Below are positions 41,991 to 53,374 of a stretch of DNA of 64,000 bases, in pieces. The notes beneath the pieces are model-generated. The model searched no databases and was not told where the DNA came from. It was given only the letters and a program-made list of their open reading frames with translations. Numbering within the stretch: the first letter of the stretch is position 1; each line of letters begins with the position of its first letter. The stretch covers positions 62,001-126,000 of the forward strand of contig WLID01000005.1 of NCBI GenBank assembly GCA_009702325.1, read 5' to 3'. Source of the DNA: Actinomycetota bacterium (GTDB taxonomy: Bacteria > Actinomycetota > Thermoleophilia > Gaiellales > Gaiellaceae). Made by a program: the position numbers and the translations under genes.

Positions 41991-43262
41991 TCAGCCGAGC
42001 GCAGACCGAACAAGCGCCGCGATCGTAGCACAGGCCTCTGCTGCGACAGCCTCGTTTTCGGCCTCTGCGAGCACCCGAATCAACGGTTCGGTGCCCGACG
42101 GGCGCACGAGAATACGACCCGCACCGGCGAGCTCGGCATTGCGCCGTTCAACCTCAGCGCCGATGGCTGGCGGCAGCTCTTTGGTGGAGACACGAACGTT
42201 CTCTTTCGCTTGTGACCATCGCGGCATCACGCCAGCCGCGGCACTGAGCGTCCGGCCGTTGAGTGCAGCGCAGAGCAGCAGCCCGGCCGCCAAGCCGTCG
42301 CCGGTGACATGGTCGCGGAGATAGATGATGTGGCCAGACTGCTCGCCCCCGAGGATTCCGCCTTCACGCCAGAGCGCCTCGAGGACGTAGCGATCGCCAA
42401 CGTCGGTTGTCAGCACGCGGATGTTGTTCTCGGCCATCAGAGCGTGGAAGCCGTAGTTCGTCATCTGCGTCACCGCAACGAGATCGACGCCAAGGTGGAG
42501 TGCGAGCACCGCCACGATCTCGTCACCATCGACGACCTTGCCGTTCTCATCGACCGCCATTGTCCGGTCGCCGTCACCGTCGAACGCGATACCGAGGTCA
42601 AAGCCACGCTCGACGACAGCAGCCTGCAGGGCACCAAGATCGGTGGCGCCACAACCGGAGTTGATGTTCGTTCCGTCGGGATCGTCGCCGATCGTCTCAA
42701 CGGTGGCCCCGAGCCGCTCGAATGCCGCGGGTGCCATACCGGCGTAGGCGCCGTGGGCACAGTCGACGACGACACGAAGGCCGGTGAGGTCGGAGCCGAA
42801 CTTCTCGAGGACGTAGTCGATGTACGACGCCGACGACTCGCCGTCACGGTGGATGATCGCGCCCGCGACGCCTGCGGGCGCCGGGGCGTCGAGCAGAGCC
42901 TCGATCTGCTCCTCCGCCGCATCGGGCAGCTTGTGACCGTCACGGTCGAAAAACTTGACCCCGTTGTACTCGGGTGGGTTGTGCGACGCCGAGATGACGA
43001 TTCCAAGATCGGCACCTGCAAGCGCCACCGCCGGGGTTGGCAGCACGCCACCAAGCACAACATCGGCACCAGCCGACGACGCGCCTCGCGCGAGCGCAGC
43101 TTCCAGCTCCGGGCCTGAACCGCGCGTATCGCGACCCACGAACACCGAGGTGGCACCGCTCCATAGGACGGCGGCGCGACCGAGTCGCTCAACGAGCTCA
43201 ACCGTCAGGAATTCGCCGACGACTCCTCGAACGCCGTCCGTGCCAAAGTAGCGACGCGTCAT
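41991..43262 (-). CDS. glmM: phosphoglucosamine mutase
   Basis: Converts glucosamine-6-phosphate to glucosamine-1-phosphate. The 423 residues show FGTDGVRGVVGE, the phosphoserine loop VISASHNPPEYNG, the metal loop AFDGDGDRTMAVD, the sugar loop GGEQSGHIIY and the phosphate loop RPSGTEPLIRVLAE. A little shorter than the usual 445. It lies downstream of rplM-rpsI, as in many Actinobacteria. Confidence 0.97.
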   Translation of the reverse strand: MTRRYFGTDGVRGVVGEFLTVELVERLGRAAVLWSGATSVFVGRDTRGSGPELEAALARGASSAGADVVLGGVLPTPAVALAGADLGIVISASHNPPEYNGVKFFDRDGHKLPDAAEEQIEALLDAPAPAGVAGAIIHRDGESSASYIDYVLEKFGSDLTGLRVVVDCAHGAYAGMAPAAFERLGATVETIGDDPDGTNINSGCGATDLGALQAAVVERGFDLGIAFDGDGDRTMAVDENGKVVDGDEIVAVLALHLGVDLVAVTQMTNYGFHALMAENNIRVLTTDVGDRYVLEALWREGGILGGEQSGHIIYLRDHVTGDGLAAGLLLCAALNGRTLSAAAGVMPRWSQAKENVRVSTKELPPAIGAEVERRNAELAGAGRILVRPSGTEPLIRVLAEAENEAVAAEACATIAALVRSALG

Positions 43263-43321
43263 GCGAGCCGAAGCCTACTCCTGAAGCGCCGGCGCGTTGC
43301 CGACAGGTGCACGGGCAGCAG

Positions 43322-43717
43322 TTAGCGCTTGGAGAACTGCGGGGCCTTGCGCGCCTTGTGCAGGCCGGCCTTCTTGCGCTCAACCTCACGGGCGTCGCGC
43401 GTCAGGAAGCCCTGCCGCTTGAGCAACACACGGAATTCCGGGTTGATCTCAACGAGCGCACGAGCGATGCCGTGGCGAACCGCACCGGCCTGACCCGACG
43501 GGCCACCACCGTGAACGCGAACGCGAAGGTCGTACTGGCCTGTCAGCTCGGTCGTCTTGAGCGGCGACAGAACCGACACGCGATGAAGCAGTCGCGGAAA
43601 GTACTCGTCGAGTGACTTGCCGTTGACCCAGGTCTTTCCATCGCCGGGGCGAAGGATCACGCGGGCAACGGAGGTCTTCCGCTTCCCTGTTCCGAGGTAC
43701 TGGGCGGGATTCGACAC
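43322..43717 (-). CDS. rpsI: 30S ribosomal protein S9
   Basis: 131 residues, with [14 protein letters not shown] near the start, [19 protein letters not shown], and the universally conserved tail [17 protein letters not shown] that reaches the P-site tRNA. It has a GTG start that overlaps the rplM stop (TAGTG), the usual rplM-rpsI coupling. Confidence 0.98.
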   Translation of the reverse strand: MSNPAQYLGTGKRKTSVARVILRPGDGKTWVNGKSLDEYFPRLLHRVSVLSPLKTTELTGQYDLRVRVHGGGPSGQAGAVRHGIARALVEINPEFRVLLKRQGFLTRDAREVERKKAGLHKARKAPQFSKR

Positions 43718-44148
43718 TACGAGACCTCCAACTGCTTCGGTGCCTGGGCCTCGTGCGGATGCACCGGGCCGGCATAGATCTTCAGCTTCGTGAGCTGCTG
43801 GCGGGAAAGGCGGTTCCGCGGGAGCATGCCCTTGACGGCCTTCCGCAGCACTTCGGTCGGGCGGCGCTCAAGCTGCTCGCGCAGCGGACGCGTGGTCAAC
43901 CCACCGGGATAACCCGAGTGACGATAGTACATCTTCTGCTCGAGCTTCTTGCCTGTGACTGCGATCTTCTCGGCGTTGACGACAACGACGAAGTCACCTG
44001 TGTCGACGTGCGGCGTGAAGGACGGCTTGCCCTTCCCGCGGAGGCGATCGGCGATCTGCGTGGCGAGTCGACCCAGGGTCTGGCCCTCGGCGTCGACGAT
44101 GTACCACTCGCGAGTGATCTCTCCGGTTTTTGCGCTGTAGGTCTTCAT
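43717..44148 (-). CDS. rplM: 50S ribosomal protein L13
   Basis: 143 residues: [48 protein letters not shown] and [13 protein letters not shown] are L13 hallmarks. The ATG at 44148 overlaps the stop of an upstream MFS gene as ATGA, so no L13 leader lies in front. The reading frame is open further upstream, but that is the antisense/other-frame content of the MFS gene. Confidence 0.98.
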   Translation of the reverse strand: MKTYSAKTGEITREWYIVDAEGQTLGRLATQIADRLRGKGKPSFTPHVDTGDFVVVVNAEKIAVTGKKLEQKMYYRHSGYPGGLTTRPLREQLERRPTEVLRKAVKGMLPRNRLSRQQLTKLKIYAGPVHPHEAQAPKQLEVS

Positions 44149-45395
44149 GGTTTCGATGCCTTCACAGAAAAACGACGGACCAGATGTCCGCCGACGCCGG
44201 ATGGTAGCAAGATGATGCACACGGCGGGGAGAGCCGCTGTCAACGCTGCCAGGATAGCGAGCGGCGTCGCGCCACCCATGCTGTAGACGACTCCGCCCGA
44301 GAGGGCGAGCGAGGCGCCGGAGAAGCTTGAGAGGCGATCGGAGAGTCCAACCAGTCGACCGCGCTCCGATGGAGCGGCAAGCGAGACGAGCTCGGTTGTG
44401 GCAGCCACGTACGAGATGTTCCAACCGAGCCCAAGGCCGAACATCGAGAGCGACATGCCGGCGATGCCACCGAGCCACACGAGCGAGAGGTTCGAGACGG
44501 CCATGATCAGGAGCCCGGCGGTCATCGCGCGACGACGTCCCATCCGCTCGACAAGATCGCCAACGATCAACACAAGCCCGTACATGCCAACGATATGCGC
44601 GCTGATGACCGTGAAAATGTCGCCGTGTGAATGGTGGTGACCAACCGCGACGTAGCCCGCCAGATTCATCACGCCCGCCATGACCGCGAAACTCGTGACA
44701 GCAGCGAGCATCGCGTACCCCACCCCCGGCCGCCGCAGCAACTCGCGCACGCTCACCGGGGCGGTCGGTTCGGGTGGCGCGCCCGCCTCGTTGGCGAACG
44801 CGCGTGAGAGCTCCTGCGGGTCGGGACGCACACCAAACGAGATCAGGAGGCCACCGATAGCAAAGAGCGACGTCAGTAGCCACGGCAACGCGAGGTCAGC
44901 CGGCGCCAACGCACGGTCGGCGAAGAGGGGGCCGAAGACGAGCGGCCCCCACACGGCACCCGAGACGGCACCAAACAGCACAAACGACATTCCCCGTGCC
45001 CGGTGCGCAGGGGCGAACATCTCGGCAGCGGCAGCGCGCGAGAGCAGCACGATCGTTTGCGCCGCCCCACAGATCCCGAGCCCGAGCACGACAAGTTCGC
45101 CGGATGTGGACCAACAGCCAAGCGCGGTAACGGCTGGACCGACGATGCCGAGCGCGAAGCCGGTGCGGATCACGGGCATTCGTCCGACGCGGTCGGAGAT
45201 CCGCCCCGCCGGGCTCACCGCCGCAGCGCCCGCCAAGAGGAAGATCGCGGGGCCGAGCCCAAGAATCCCTTCGATCCCCGTCACGGCCACGAGCGTCACC
45301 GTTCCGAGCGCGACAGCGAGCTGGATCATTCCGGAGAGGCAGACAAGCCCGGCCGCAAGGAGCACAGCGTTCTTTGATGCGGGACTCAGCCGCAC
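44145..45395 (-). CDS. MFS transporter
   Basis: A 416-residue protein with 12 hydrophobic helices. The MFS motif A equivalent is [16 protein letters not shown] between helices 2 and 3; a second copy [16 protein letters not shown] lies between helices 8 and 9. A hydrophilic central loop contains [15 protein letters not shown] histidine cluster GHHHSHGD lies in a C-terminal half loop. The substrate is unknown; drug-efflux type is likely. Its stop overlaps the rplM start, an unusual partner for ribosomal-protein genes. Confidence 0.9.
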   Translation of the reverse strand: MRLSPASKNAVLLAAGLVCLSGMIQLAVALGTVTLVAVTGIEGILGLGPAIFLLAGAAAVSPAGRISDRVGRMPVIRTGFALGIVGPAVTALGCWSTSGELVVLGLGICGAAQTIVLLSRAAAAEMFAPAHRARGMSFVLFGAVSGAVWGPLVFGPLFADRALAPADLALPWLLTSLFAIGGLLISFGVRPDPQELSRAFANEAGAPPEPTAPVSVRELLRRPGVGYAMLAAVTSFAVMAGVMNLAGYVAVGHHHSHGDIFTVISAHIVGMYGLVLIVGDLVERMGRRRAMTAGLLIMAVSNLSLVWLGGIAGMSLSMFGLGLGWNISYVAATTELVSLAAPSERGRLVGLSDRLSSFSGASLALSGGVVYSMGGATPLAILAALTAALPAVCIILLPSGVGGHLVRRFSVKASKP

Positions 45396-45907
45396 AGCAG
45401 CTTCTCGATTCCTGCGCGGAATGTCGCGGCGCCGCCGCGTGAGGGATGCCGTACGTAGTGCCCACCGAAGGCTGCGTGCGCGACCCGACCCACAGGAATG
45501 ACGATACGTCCGCGGGCGAGCTGGCGTGCGAACTGCACGCCCTCTGCGATCTCGCTACCGGTTGGTCGCCGGTTGGACGTGGCGCTCCCCGGATGGGTGG
45601 GGACGACGTTCCAGAGCAACACGTCGTCGCCAACACCAAGCTCCGCAAGCACGCGGTGAACAATGGTCGCGGTCGCTTCGGCAGGGCCATCACCGCTCAC
45701 TTGCCGTTCAGAGGTGAGAGGAAGCCCCGAGATGCGAGCGCCGCGATAGCCGGGCGCCTCTGCCACAAGGAGCACCGACGCGCCCTGCCGCTCATCGAGA
45801 TATCGCGTGAGCCGGTCACGAAGCAGCGGTGCCCTGTCCCCGTGCCGGTAGAAGTTGAACGTGTCACCGATCTCGGCCGCCGCAAGTTCACGCATGAATC
45901 CCTTCAT
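45386..45907 (-). CDS. uracil-DNA glycosylase-superfamily protein
   Basis: 173 residues. The N-terminal LLVAEAPGYRGARISGLPLT matches the UDG-superfamily water-activating loop (GxxPG type), LLWNVVPTHPG follows, and VGRVAHAAFGG plus the leucine-loop equivalent [19 protein letters not shown] (seen as VRHPSRGGAATFRAG) close it. It may remove uracil or act on other damaged bases; members with this layout are poorly characterised. ATG 45907 or 45895 are both possible starts. It overlaps the MFS start by 10 bases. Confidence 0.8.
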   Translation of the reverse strand: MKGFMRELAAAEIGDTFNFYRHGDRAPLLRDRLTRYLDERQGASVLLVAEAPGYRGARISGLPLTSERQVSGDGPAEATATIVHRVLAELGVGDDVLLWNVVPTHPGSATSNRRPTGSEIAEGVQFARQLARGRIVIPVGRVAHAAFGGHYVRHPSRGGAATFRAGIEKLLCG

Positions 45908-46940
45908 CTCGGTGCGTACTTTGACCGACGGTGGGCAAACGCCGCTTGAGGTCGCACACCTGATCGCGACGTTCATCGACGGTTCCGCGCGCACGCTTGA
46001 TCTGGCGCAATACGACTTCGAGCTTGGCCCAGAGTCTGCTCGGGTCGTCGGCGGCGCGATACGCAGAGCGCATGACCGTGGTGTGCGAGTTCGCCTCGCG
46101 ATCAATGTCGACCATCGCAACCCGATTCCCGTTCCACCACCCTCGTCACCCGACCTCGATCTGATCCGATCGCTCCCGGTCGAGGCGTTTCCGGTTGCGG
46201 GAGTCCCCGACCTCATGCACCACAAGTACGTGGTGCGCGACGAGCAGGCGGTGTGGACAGGATCGACGAACTGGACGGACGACTCGTGGAGCCGCCAAGA
46301 GAACGTGATCGTGATCGTCGACTCAGCAGGAGTCGCCGGTCAATACGCAGCGAACTTTGCCGAGTTCGCAGAAGGCACCCCGGTCGCTGCCTCAGGGGCG
46401 ACCGCAGGACCGCCGATCGACGGGATCCGCACGTGGTTCACGCCGCGTGGTGGCCCCGACCTCTCACATCGCATCGCCCAGGCGATCGGCCTGGCCCAAC
46501 GTCGCGTCCGTGTGTGCTCACCGGTGATCAGCACCGGCCCCATCTTGGGTGCCCTTGCGGGTGTGGTGGCCTCGGGTCGGGTGGACGTCGCGGGATGCAT
46601 CGACGCGGTGCAACTCCAAGGCGTTGCCGTCCAGTGGCGCGGTGGCGCGTCGGCGTGGAAGCTGCCGCTGCTCGCCCGACTCACAGGTGGGCAGTTCACA
46701 GCGAAGCAGTCGAACCCCTACGCGCGCAGCCGACTCCACGACTCGATGCACGCAAAGGTCGTGGTCGCCGATGACACCGTCTTCGTTGGATCGTTCAACC
46801 TGTCGCGGTCGGGCGAGTCGAACGCCGAGAACGTCCTCGAGTTTGAGGATGCCGAGATCGCCGAGCAGCTTGCGCGCTTCGTCGACACCGTTCGCGCCCG
46901 GTACGACGTGCTCACGCTGCCTGCCGCGGACGCGGGCTAG
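45894..46940 (+). CDS. phospholipase D-like (HKD) protein
   Basis: About 348 residues with two HKD halves: MHHKYVVRDEQAVWTGSTNW and SMHAKVVVADDTVFVGSFNL, each followed by the Asn/Glu of the fold. The family includes nucleases, cardiolipin synthases and PLD-like stress proteins; no membrane helix is seen, so a nuclease or phosphodiesterase role is plausible. The ATG at 45894 shares its CATG with the ATG of the divergent UDG-like gene at 45895; a GTG at 45912 is an alternative. The 3' end overlaps the XRE-TPR gene by 4 bases. Confidence 0.85.
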   Translation: MNPFISVRTLTDGGQTPLEVAHLIATFIDGSARTLDLAQYDFELGPESARVVGGAIRRAHDRGVRVRLAINVDHRNPIPVPPPSSPDLDLIRSLPVEAFPVAGVPDLMHHKYVVRDEQAVWTGSTNWTDDSWSRQENVIVIVDSAGVAGQYAANFAEFAEGTPVAASGATAGPPIDGIRTWFTPRGGPDLSHRIAQAIGLAQRRVRVCSPVISTGPILGALAGVVASGRVDVAGCIDAVQLQGVAVQWRGGASAWKLPLLARLTGGQFTAKQSNPYARSRLHDSMHAKVVVADDTVFVGSFNLSRSGESNAENVLEFEDAEIAEQLARFVDTVRARYDVLTLPAADAG

Positions 46941-48238
46941 GCGAGCGTTTCGGCGTCAGTCGGGAACGCCCGAGCCCACGACCGAAGGAACGTCGATGCG
47001 TAGCGCGAGTCGGGCGGAATCAGATCCGACGCCCGGGTGAACGCCGAACGCGCGGCCTTTGTTGTTCCCGCGGCGGAGAGAGCTTCGCCGAGCGCCCACT
47101 GTGCGTAGCCGCGGAGCTCAGCGTCGTCATGGCGGGCCAGCATGTCGATCGCCTCGGTTGCCTCATCGATCGCAGTGCCGGGACCACCGGTGCGCGCGAA
47201 CGCGATGGCGCGTTCGATCTTGAGCCACGCCCTGTCGGGAAGGTCGCCGATCTCTCCCACAAGAATCTCTGCTGCACGAAGGTGCTCGGTGGCGACATAC
47301 GGATCGTCATCGAAGATCGCGATCTCGGCTGCGAGCAGGTGCGCGCGCCCCAGGTGCATCGTGTCTTCGGTCGTCTCAAGCAGGCCGATCGCGCGCGTGA
47401 TGCTCGAACGTGCAGCGTCGTGATCGCCAGCCGCCGAGGAGAGTCGTGCGTGTGACCAGTACAGACGCATGCGCGAGTACGGATCGTCAGCGTGCGCGGC
47501 ATAGCCGAGTGCGTCGTCGATCGCCTTCCGTGCCTCATCGAGCTCGCCGAGGTCAGCGAGCGCATAGGACAGATAGATGGAGAAGCGCACCAGGGCAGGC
47601 CAGTTCACCGGCGTGTGTGCAACGAGCGACGCGGCCGCGTCGCGGAAAAGTTCTGATGCTCCAGGGCCGTCGCCGGTGCTCGAGAGCGCGAGGCCGAGCG
47701 TCGCCCATGCATCCGGGAAGGCTGTTGGGGTGACCCATGGCTCACGGACCGCGTCGCGAAGCACCTCGATCGCCCCGAGATGATCACCGCGCTGGGCGGC
47801 AACCGCGCCGAGCCCGATACGAGCAAGTGTCATGTCGCGAACGTCACCTGCGCGCTCGGCGTCGGTGAGAACCTCGCGGTACATCACTTCGGCCCCAACG
47901 TCGTCGAGGTCGAGGCGAAGCGTTAGCTCGGCCTCACCGAGGCGGAGTTCACGTGCCTCCGTGTCGGGCTGCTCGATGCCCGTTTCGAGGTAGTGCGGCG
48001 TGACGCCAAGGTTGCGCGAGAGAACGCGAAGCGCCTTCATCGACGGAACCCGTTCGCCGAGCTCAATCCGTGAGATGTAGGCGTAGCTGACACCTCGTGC
48101 GGCGATCGCTCGCTGGGAAAGCCCGCGCTCGCTACGGAGCCGTTTGAGGCGCTCGCCGATGGTCTCGGATACCGGAGTCACTCGCGCATCTTGGCGGGTT
48201 GGTTGCCAATCGTCAAGAAAGGCCAATTGCGGTGCCAT
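46937..48238 (-). CDS. XRE-family regulator with C-terminal TPR array
   Basis: 433 residues. The XRE helix-turn-helix spans about residues 27-82 (IGERLKRLRSERGLSQRAIA, SYAYISRIELGERVPS). The remainder is a series of helical pairs with TPR character to the C-terminus (for example EARELRLGEAELTLRLDLDD, ELDEARKAIDDALGYAA, AARSAFTRASDL). This HTH-plus-TPR build is that of peptide-sensing RRNPP regulators in Firmicutes and of related actinobacterial proteins. A GTG at 48181 is an alternative start (414 residues). A 26-codon peptide gene lies divergent, 259 bases away. Confidence 0.85.
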   Translation of the reverse strand: MAPQLAFLDDWQPTRQDARVTPVSETIGERLKRLRSERGLSQRAIAARGVSYAYISRIELGERVPSMKALRVLSRNLGVTPHYLETGIEQPDTEARELRLGEAELTLRLDLDDVGAEVMYREVLTDAERAGDVRDMTLARIGLGAVAAQRGDHLGAIEVLRDAVREPWVTPTAFPDAWATLGLALSSTGDGPGASELFRDAAASLVAHTPVNWPALVRFSIYLSYALADLGELDEARKAIDDALGYAAHADDPYSRMRLYWSHARLSSAAGDHDAARSSITRAIGLLETTEDTMHLGRAHLLAAEIAIFDDDPYVATEHLRAAEILVGEIGDLPDRAWLKIERAIAFARTGGPGTAIDEATEAIDMLARHDDAELRGYAQWALGEALSAAGTTKAARSAFTRASDLIPPDSRYASTFLRSWARAFPTDAETLA

Positions 48239-48246
48239 CCGGAAAT

Positions 48247-48266
48247 GTGTCTACTTTTGTGGACAC
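48247..48266. promoter_or_regulatory. inverted repeat in front of the XRE-TPR gene
   Basis: GTGTC and GACAC flank a 10-base centre, 8 bases upstream of the XRE-TPR ATG. A candidate autoregulatory operator. Confidence 0.4.
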
Positions 48267-48301
48267 CCCTTTTGGGGGAGGCCAACTCCCCGATAAGGGG
48301 A
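48266..48301 (+). other. three overlapping, mutually exclusive hairpins
   Basis: CCCC-TTTT-GGGG (48266-48277), GGGGAG-GCCAA-CTCCCC (48275-48291) and TCCCC-GATAA-GGGGA (48287-48301) each share bases with the next, so alternative folds exclude one another. They lie in the gap between the XRE-TPR gene and the 26-codon peptide gene and could be an attenuator-like leader or DNA structure. Nothing else clear is seen from 48302 to 48460. Confidence 0.5.
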
Positions 48302-48461
48302 ACAAGCCAGCGGAGAACGTCCTGCAATTTGCGGAAATCGAAGGTCAGGCACCGCGCCCCCCCATCACCACGGGTGCCTGGAAAGAGCCGAACTGGACCG
48401 CACCAGCGCCATGCCGGGAGCGAAACCACCGGCAAAAACGCACCGGCCGCTTCCGCGGAAC

Positions 48462-48475
48462 GGGACCATTGACCA
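48462..48475 (+). promoter_or_regulatory. DosR-like box upstream of the peptide gene
   Basis: GGGACCATTGACCA resembles DosR/NarL-type GGGAC...(G/T)CC boxes and includes a -35-like TTGACC. It ends 22 bases before the peptide ATG. Confidence 0.3.
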
Positions 48476-48497
48476 CTCAACGCACCGAAAGGAACAC

Positions 48498-48578
48498 ATG
48501 AAGACCAAGGCATTCACCTTCATCACCGCCCTCGTCACCCTCGCCGGCATCGCCGCCGGTGTTGGCTGGGGGCCGTAA
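48498..48578 (+). CDS. 26-residue hydrophobic peptide, candidate signalling peptide
   Basis: An ATG ORF with Shine-Dalgarno AAAGGA 4 bases upstream. It starts MKTKAF, has one hydrophobic core of about 15 residues and ends AAGVGWGP, like an export signal with a short C-terminal mature peptide. It is divergent from the XRE-TPR regulator and followed at 48614-48629 by a GAAA-tetraloop hairpin. Size and layout resemble the short hydrophobic peptides of Rgg-type systems. No homology can be claimed by eye. Confidence 0.55.
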   Translation: MKTKAFTFITALVTLAGIAAGVGWGP

Positions 48579-48613
48579 GGCCACCTCAAAGGACTGCAGG
48601 CTGGGCGCGGCCG

Positions 48614-48629
48614 GCCGTGGAAACACGGC
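48614..48629. terminator. GAAA-tetraloop hairpin after the peptide gene
   Basis: GCCGTG-GAAA-CACGGC, a perfect 6-bp stem 35 bases after the peptide stop and 27 bases from the stop of the convergent secreted-protein gene. Confidence 0.5.
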
Positions 48630-48656
48630 GGCTGCGTCCTGTCGCAGCTCCGAGCG

Positions 48657-49145
48657 TTAGGCGGCGATCGGGAAGATCAAGCGGTACGTATTGAGCGGCG
48701 TCATGCCGTCACCAACGATCAGCGAGCCGCGGACGCCTTGATAAGCGCCCGTGCCACCCGTCACATCCAACCTCGATTGTGCATTGCCGAGCACACCCGA
48801 GATGGAGACCGTTCCGCCCGGGAGAACCGCGGTGCCGGTGTACCGCATCGTTCCATCGGCAAGTTGCCGGGCAGATCCACGATCGGATCCCACAGCGGCT
48901 CCGGCGGGGCGTCCGAACTGACGCGAGACGTTCTCCAACACGTCGGTCACGCCAAGCACGTCGCCCGTGTTGAACACCTGAAGCGGCGGCGTGTCTTTCG
49001 CGACGGTCACCTTCGTCGAGACCGAACGAACGACGATCGTGCGAACCTCAGCGTGCGTCGACTGGGAAGCGTTGGCCGCTGCCGAAGCAGCGATGCTCGA
49101 CGTAACAAGGGCGAGTGAGATCGCCAATCTGCGAGAGAAGGCCAC
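48657..49145 (-). CDS. secreted dirigent/allene-oxide-cyclase-like barrel protein
   Basis: 162 residues with a signal peptide (RRLAISLALVTSSIAASAAA). The mature part has the eight-strand barrel pattern of allene-oxide-cyclase/dirigent-like proteins: GDVLGVTDVLENVSRQFGRP, TMRYTGTAVLPGGTVSISG, and DVTGGTGAYQGVRGSLIVGD with the typical GGTGAYxGxRG turn. Bacterial members have no known function. It has a GTG start. Confidence 0.75.
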   Translation of the reverse strand: MAFSRRLAISLALVTSSIAASAAANASQSTHAEVRTIVVRSVSTKVTVAKDTPPLQVFNTGDVLGVTDVLENVSRQFGRPAGAAVGSDRGSARQLADGTMRYTGTAVLPGGTVSISGVLGNAQSRLDVTGGTGAYQGVRGSLIVGDGMTPLNTYRLIFPIAA

Positions 49146-49195
49146 GCTTCAGTGGTACCAGGTCTCGGAACGGCCGCCAATGGACGGCGGTGGCG

Positions 49196-50740
49196 TTACT
49201 CCCACTCGATGGTCGCCGGCGGCTTCGACGTCACGTCGAGCACAACCCGGTTGACCGCAGGGATCTCGTTGACGATGCGATTTGAGACCAGCTCGATGAG
49301 GTCGTACGGTAGGCGGGCCCAGTCGGCTGTCATGGCGTCGTCGGAGGTGACGGCGCGGATGACGATCGGGTAGCCGTACGTGCGAGAGTCGCCCTGCACA
49401 CCAACCGAGCGGATCGCAGGCAAAACGGCGAACGACTGCCAGAGCTCGCGATAGAGCCCGGCCCGCCGAACCTCTTCTTGGAGGATCGCGTCGGCCTCCC
49501 GGAGCGCCTCAAGGCGGTCGGCGGTTACGTCGCCAATGATGCGGATTGCGAGACCTGGGCCAGGGAACGGCTGACGCCACACCATCCGCTCAGCCATCCC
49601 GAGCTCTTCCCCAACCCGGCGAACCTCATCCTTGAACAGCATGCGCAGCGGCTCGACGAGACCCATCTCCATGTCGTCGGGAAGACCACCAACGTTGTGG
49701 TGACTCTTGATCGTTTCGGCAACGCCGTCTTCGCCACCCGACTCAATCACATCGGAGTAGAGCGTTCCCTGAACGAGCCACTTCGCATCGCCAACCTTTT
49801 CGGCCTCCACCTCAAACACACGAATGAACTCCTCGCCGATGATCTTGCGCTTCGTCTCGGGATCGGTGACGCCCGCCAACTTCTCGAGGAACCGATCTTT
49901 CGCGTCCACGTGCACGAGAGGCACATGGAAATGCTCTCCGAAGGTCTGCACGACCTGCTCGGCTTCGTCCTTTCGCATCATCCCGTGGTCGACGAAAACG
50001 CACGTGAGCTGCTCGCCGATCGCCTTGTAGACAAGGAGTGCGGCGACGGAGCTGTCGACACCGCCCGAGAGTCCGCAGATCACCTTGTCGGTGCCAACCT
50101 GCGCTCGAATCCGTTCGATCTGCTCTTCGATCACCGCCGCTGGCGTCCAGGCGGGCGACGCGCCGGCGATCTCGTAGAGGAAGTTCTTGAGCAGCTCCTG
50201 CCCATGCTCTGTGTGCACAACTTCGGGATGGAATTGAACGCCATAGAGCGACCGTGCGTGATCTTCGAACGCAGCGATCGGGGTGGAGGGCGAGCCTGCA
50301 ACGACTGTTGCACCGGTTGGCGCTGCGACGACAGAGTCACGATGCGACATCCACACCGTGAGCGCGTCGGGAATTCCGTCGAAGAGACGGCCGCGTGCCC
50401 CAGCGAGCTCTGCCTTGCCGAACTCTGCGAGCCCCGTGCGGTCGACGCGGCCGCCAAGCTCCTGCGCCATCAACTGCATGCCGTAACAGATGCCGAGCGT
50501 CGGCACGCCGAGCTCAAAAATCGCAGGATCGACACGGGGTGCACCATCGGCATAGACCGACGCTGGGCCGCCCGACAAGATCACGGCGGAGGGGTTGCGA
50601 CGACGGATGTCGTCGGCGGTCACCCGGTGCGACACGAGCTCGGAATACACCCGAGCCTCACGAACGCGGCGCGCAATTAGCTGGGAGTACTGGCCGCCGA
50701 GATCGACGACGATAACGGGGCGCTCTTCTGGCGCCGGCAG
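49196..50740 (-). CDS. guaA: GMP synthase (glutamine-hydrolysing), non-standard start
   Basis: Converts XMP to GMP. The class I amidotransferase domain has [16 protein letters not shown] (nucleophile Cys) and [14 protein letters not shown]; the ATP-pyrophosphatase P-loop is [12 protein letters not shown]; the dimerisation domain ends [11 protein letters not shown]. The conserved N-terminus [20 protein letters not shown] is complete, yet between the guaB stop (50766) and it there is no in-frame ATG, GTG or TTG. The best candidate is CTG at 50740, preceded by TGAGGG; ATT at 50782 is another. Coupled to guaB, 25 bases after its stop. Confidence 0.93.
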   Translation of the reverse strand: MPAPEERPVIVVDLGGQYSQLIARRVREARVYSELVSHRVTADDIRRRNPSAVILSGGPASVYADGAPRVDPAIFELGVPTLGICYGMQLMAQELGGRVDRTGLAEFGKAELAGARGRLFDGIPDALTVWMSHRDSVVAAPTGATVVAGSPSTPIAAFEDHARSLYGVQFHPEVVHTEHGQELLKNFLYEIAGASPAWTPAAVIEEQIERIRAQVGTDKVICGLSGGVDSSVAALLVYKAIGEQLTCVFVDHGMMRKDEAEQVVQTFGEHFHVPLVHVDAKDRFLEKLAGVTDPETKRKIIGEEFIRVFEVEAEKVGDAKWLVQGTLYSDVIESGGEDGVAETIKSHHNVGGLPDDMEMGLVEPLRMLFKDEVRRVGEELGMAERMVWRQPFPGPGLAIRIIGDVTADRLEALREADAILQEEVRRAGLYRELWQSFAVLPAIRSVGVQGDSRTYGYPIVIRAVTSDDAMTADWARLPYDLIELVSNRIVNEIPAVNRVVLDVTSKPPATIEWE

Positions 50741-50765
50741 GGCGCCCTCAGCGTGACCGTCCGCC

Positions 50766-53293
<2,528 letters not shown>

Positions 53294-53374
53294 GTGATCT
53301 CTCCGCCGAGGCGCAATCGCAACGCGCTCGGTAGGCGCGAGTCTACGCGCAGCAAGGATGTAGGGCGACGGGAT

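Noticed and set aside
48199..48501. A 100-residue plus-strand ORF between the XRE-TPR and peptide genes
   Set aside because: Composition is random-looking, it overlaps the XRE-TPR start and contains the hairpin cluster; no Shine-Dalgarno sequence or family resemblance.
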